A stretch of DNA of 64,000 nucleotides from assembly GCF_003259745.1 (NCBI RefSeq), contig NZ_QLMC01000003.1, positions 62,001 to 126,000 on the forward strand. The letters run 5' to 3'. The position numbers were made by a program, and so were the translations under genes. Shown piece after piece: positions 62,981-64,000 of this stretch (the first letter of the stretch is position 1; the number at the start of each line of letters is the position of its first letter). The stretch comes from Larkinella arboricola (lineage in GTDB: Bacteria > Bacteroidota > Bacteroidia > Cytophagales > Spirosomataceae). Under the pieces are notes generated by a model. The model saw only the letters and a list, made by a program, of their open reading frames with translations, ran no database searches and was not told where the DNA came from.

Positions 62981-64000
62981 TCAAAACGCCGGTACGAACA
63001 GGACGGCATCGGCTACCACCGGGCCGTCGGCCTGCCGGGCGGCAATTTCAACCGATGCGGCTTTGCCTTTTGGCAACTCATATTCGCCCAGCGCAACCCA
63101 CTCACCCGAGGTCTGGCCCACCACCACAATATCCGCCGGTTTGATCGGAACGGCTTTGCTGGTTTTGCCATCAAACACCGTGATCGTTAGTTCAGAGGCC
63201 GTTTTAGCCAGCCGCGGAAAATAGGTGTAAAGACGGTATTTACCCGGTTTGACTACTTCCGGCGTAAACCGCACGGACGCCTTCTCTCCGTTCTGTTCTT
63301 CGTGTACCAGATACGAGGGGCCATACCCGGCTTTGCTCTTGTTCTCCAGTCGCCATGAACCCGTAGTTGCCGTCAGCGCCTGATTCTCATTATCCACCAG
63401 AATTTCCGATGTGCTGCCATCGGCCAGCGGATCGGCTTTCAGCCGCTGCTGTAGTTTTGGTACGTCAATTTGCTGGACACTCGTGTTACCATCAATCGCC
63501 ATCACAGCCGCCAGGGCCGTCGACTGGCCCAGCACCATGAACACCGGCTCCATCCGAATCGACCCGTAGGCAATGTGCGATGCCGACAGGCAAACCGGCA
63601 CCAGCAGATTCTGGCATTCGCTCTCTTTCGGAATCAGCGCCCGGTAGGAGATCGGATACGGCCCAAAACCGCCTACTTCCACGTTGCCTTCATTTTTGGC
63701 CATCTTCCTGCCGTCTTTCTCAATGACAATCCGCTGGATATTGTGCGAATCCATTGTGTAAGCCGCCATTCCCACCCCGTCGGTCACCACCTCTTTTCCC
63801 TGGCAGTTGGCCTGCGTCATCACGTACGCTCCCACCATCCGGCGTGCTTCCCGCACGTACAATTGCGGGGACCAGTGGCCGTTGTCGGTGTACTCGTCTT
63901 TGGGGTAACCCCATTTGAGCATTTCCTGCCGAAGCTCCTGCGGCACGCGCGGATCGTGACCGAAGAAATACAGCAGGCTTTTAGTATACAGTTCGTGATC
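62981..64000 (-). CDS. FAD-dependent oxidoreductase with golvesin-like C-terminal domain (5' truncated)
   Basis: The frame is open to base 64000, so the N-terminal FAD-binding part lies outside the window. The 339 visible residues start with DHELYTKSLLYFFGHDPRVP. They closely follow the oxidoreductase of the SusCD locus through EYTDNGHWSPQLYVREARRM, SECQNLLVPVCLSASHIAYG and SIRMEPVFMVLGQS. After that, this protein adds about 130 residues (YGPSYLVHEEQNGEKASVRFTP onward, with SGEWVALGEYELPKG and DGPVVADAVLFVP) that match the golvesin/xanthan-lyase C-terminal beta-sandwich. That domain suggests sugar or polymer binding. It is probably exported, but the signal peptide is not visible. Confidence 0.87.
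   Translation of the reverse strand, partial: DHELYTKSLLYFFGHDPRVPQELRQEMLKWGYPKDEYTDNGHWSPQLYVREARRMVGAYVMTQANCQGKEVVTDGVGMAAYTMDSHNIQRIVIEKDGRKMAKNEGNVEVGGFGPYPISYRALIPKESECQNLLVPVCLSASHIAYGSIRMEPVFMVLGQSTALAAVMAIDGNTSVQQIDVPKLQQRLKADPLADGSTSEILVDNENQALTATTGSWRLENKSKAGYGPSYLVHEEQNGEKASVRFTPEVVKPGKYRLYTYFPRLAKTASELTITVFDGKTSKAVPIKPADIVVVGQTSGEWVALGEYELPKGKAASVEIAARQADGPVVADAVLFVPAF

Noticed and set aside
1-64000. CRISPR arrays, insertion sequences, integrases and prophage genes
   Set aside because: No spaced direct repeats, transposase motifs or phage structural genes were seen anywhere in the window.

Overview
The window reads as chromosomal DNA of an aerobic, pigment-type Bacteroidota bacterium of the Cytophagales, most like the Spirosoma/Larkinella group. 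This is inferred from gene content, not from a 16S gene, which is absent. The evidence is a SusC/SusD pair controlled by an ECF sigma factor and a FecR anti-sigma factor, a protein with a type IX secretion (T9SS) sorting tail, many lipoproteins and Tat-type signal peptides, and promoters of the Bacteroidota form TTG-N19-TAnnTTTG. No insertion sequence, prophage, integrase or CRISPR array was seen.

Layout. Bases 1-9100 hold the end of a HEAT-repeat/PmbD-type dehydrogenase, recO, a recJ-lptB-cupin operon, a T9SS cargo protein, mazG, two small membrane genes (DUF1361 and diacylglycerol kinase) and a membrane protein/winged-helix pair. Bases 9200-19340 hold a small heat-shock-like protein, a polysaccharide deacetylase with a glycosyltransferase, aspS, a DinB-like protein, a ThiF/MoeB-rhodanese fusion, a membrane protein of unknown role, a Rad52-type annealing protein with a small companion gene, and a LytS-type kinase. 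Bases 19480-33270 hold a GT1 glycosyltransferase, a type B carboxylesterase, a very large hybrid histidine kinase and a three-gene RND efflux operon.

Bases 33285-42495 form one minus-strand unit that reads sigma factor, FecR, SusC with an STN signalling domain, SusD, SGNH hydrolase, FAD-dependent oxidoreductase. This looks like a trans-envelope-signalling nutrient-uptake locus. The SGNH hydrolase is the most unusual protein in the window. Its blocks run GGN, GTND, DxxH and then GDS, so the nucleophile block that normally starts the domain lies at the C-terminus, which is a circular permutation.

Bases 42496-54500 hold an intergenic region with an orphan terminator (possible small RNA), a small protein of unknown role, tRNA-Leu and tRNA-Gly, a divergent UbiA prenyltransferase/type III polyketide synthase pair (likely a small biosynthetic locus), TerC, a 1339-residue superfamily 1 helicase, an amino-acid permease and a LysR regulator. 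Bases 54600-64000 are rich in sugar oxidation and modification genes: a TIM-barrel isomerase with a DUF1080 hydrolase, a GNAT/unknown/AraC operon, a KduD-like reductase, a dihaem cytochrome c, a PQQ sugar dehydrogenase and a second FAD-dependent oxidoreductase, which is cut by the window edge and is a paralogue of the one in the SusCD locus.

Most gene starts that open with TTG or GTG were moved to an internal ATG where a signal peptide or family N-terminus made this clearly better. Functions are assigned from motifs read by eye; no database search was run.
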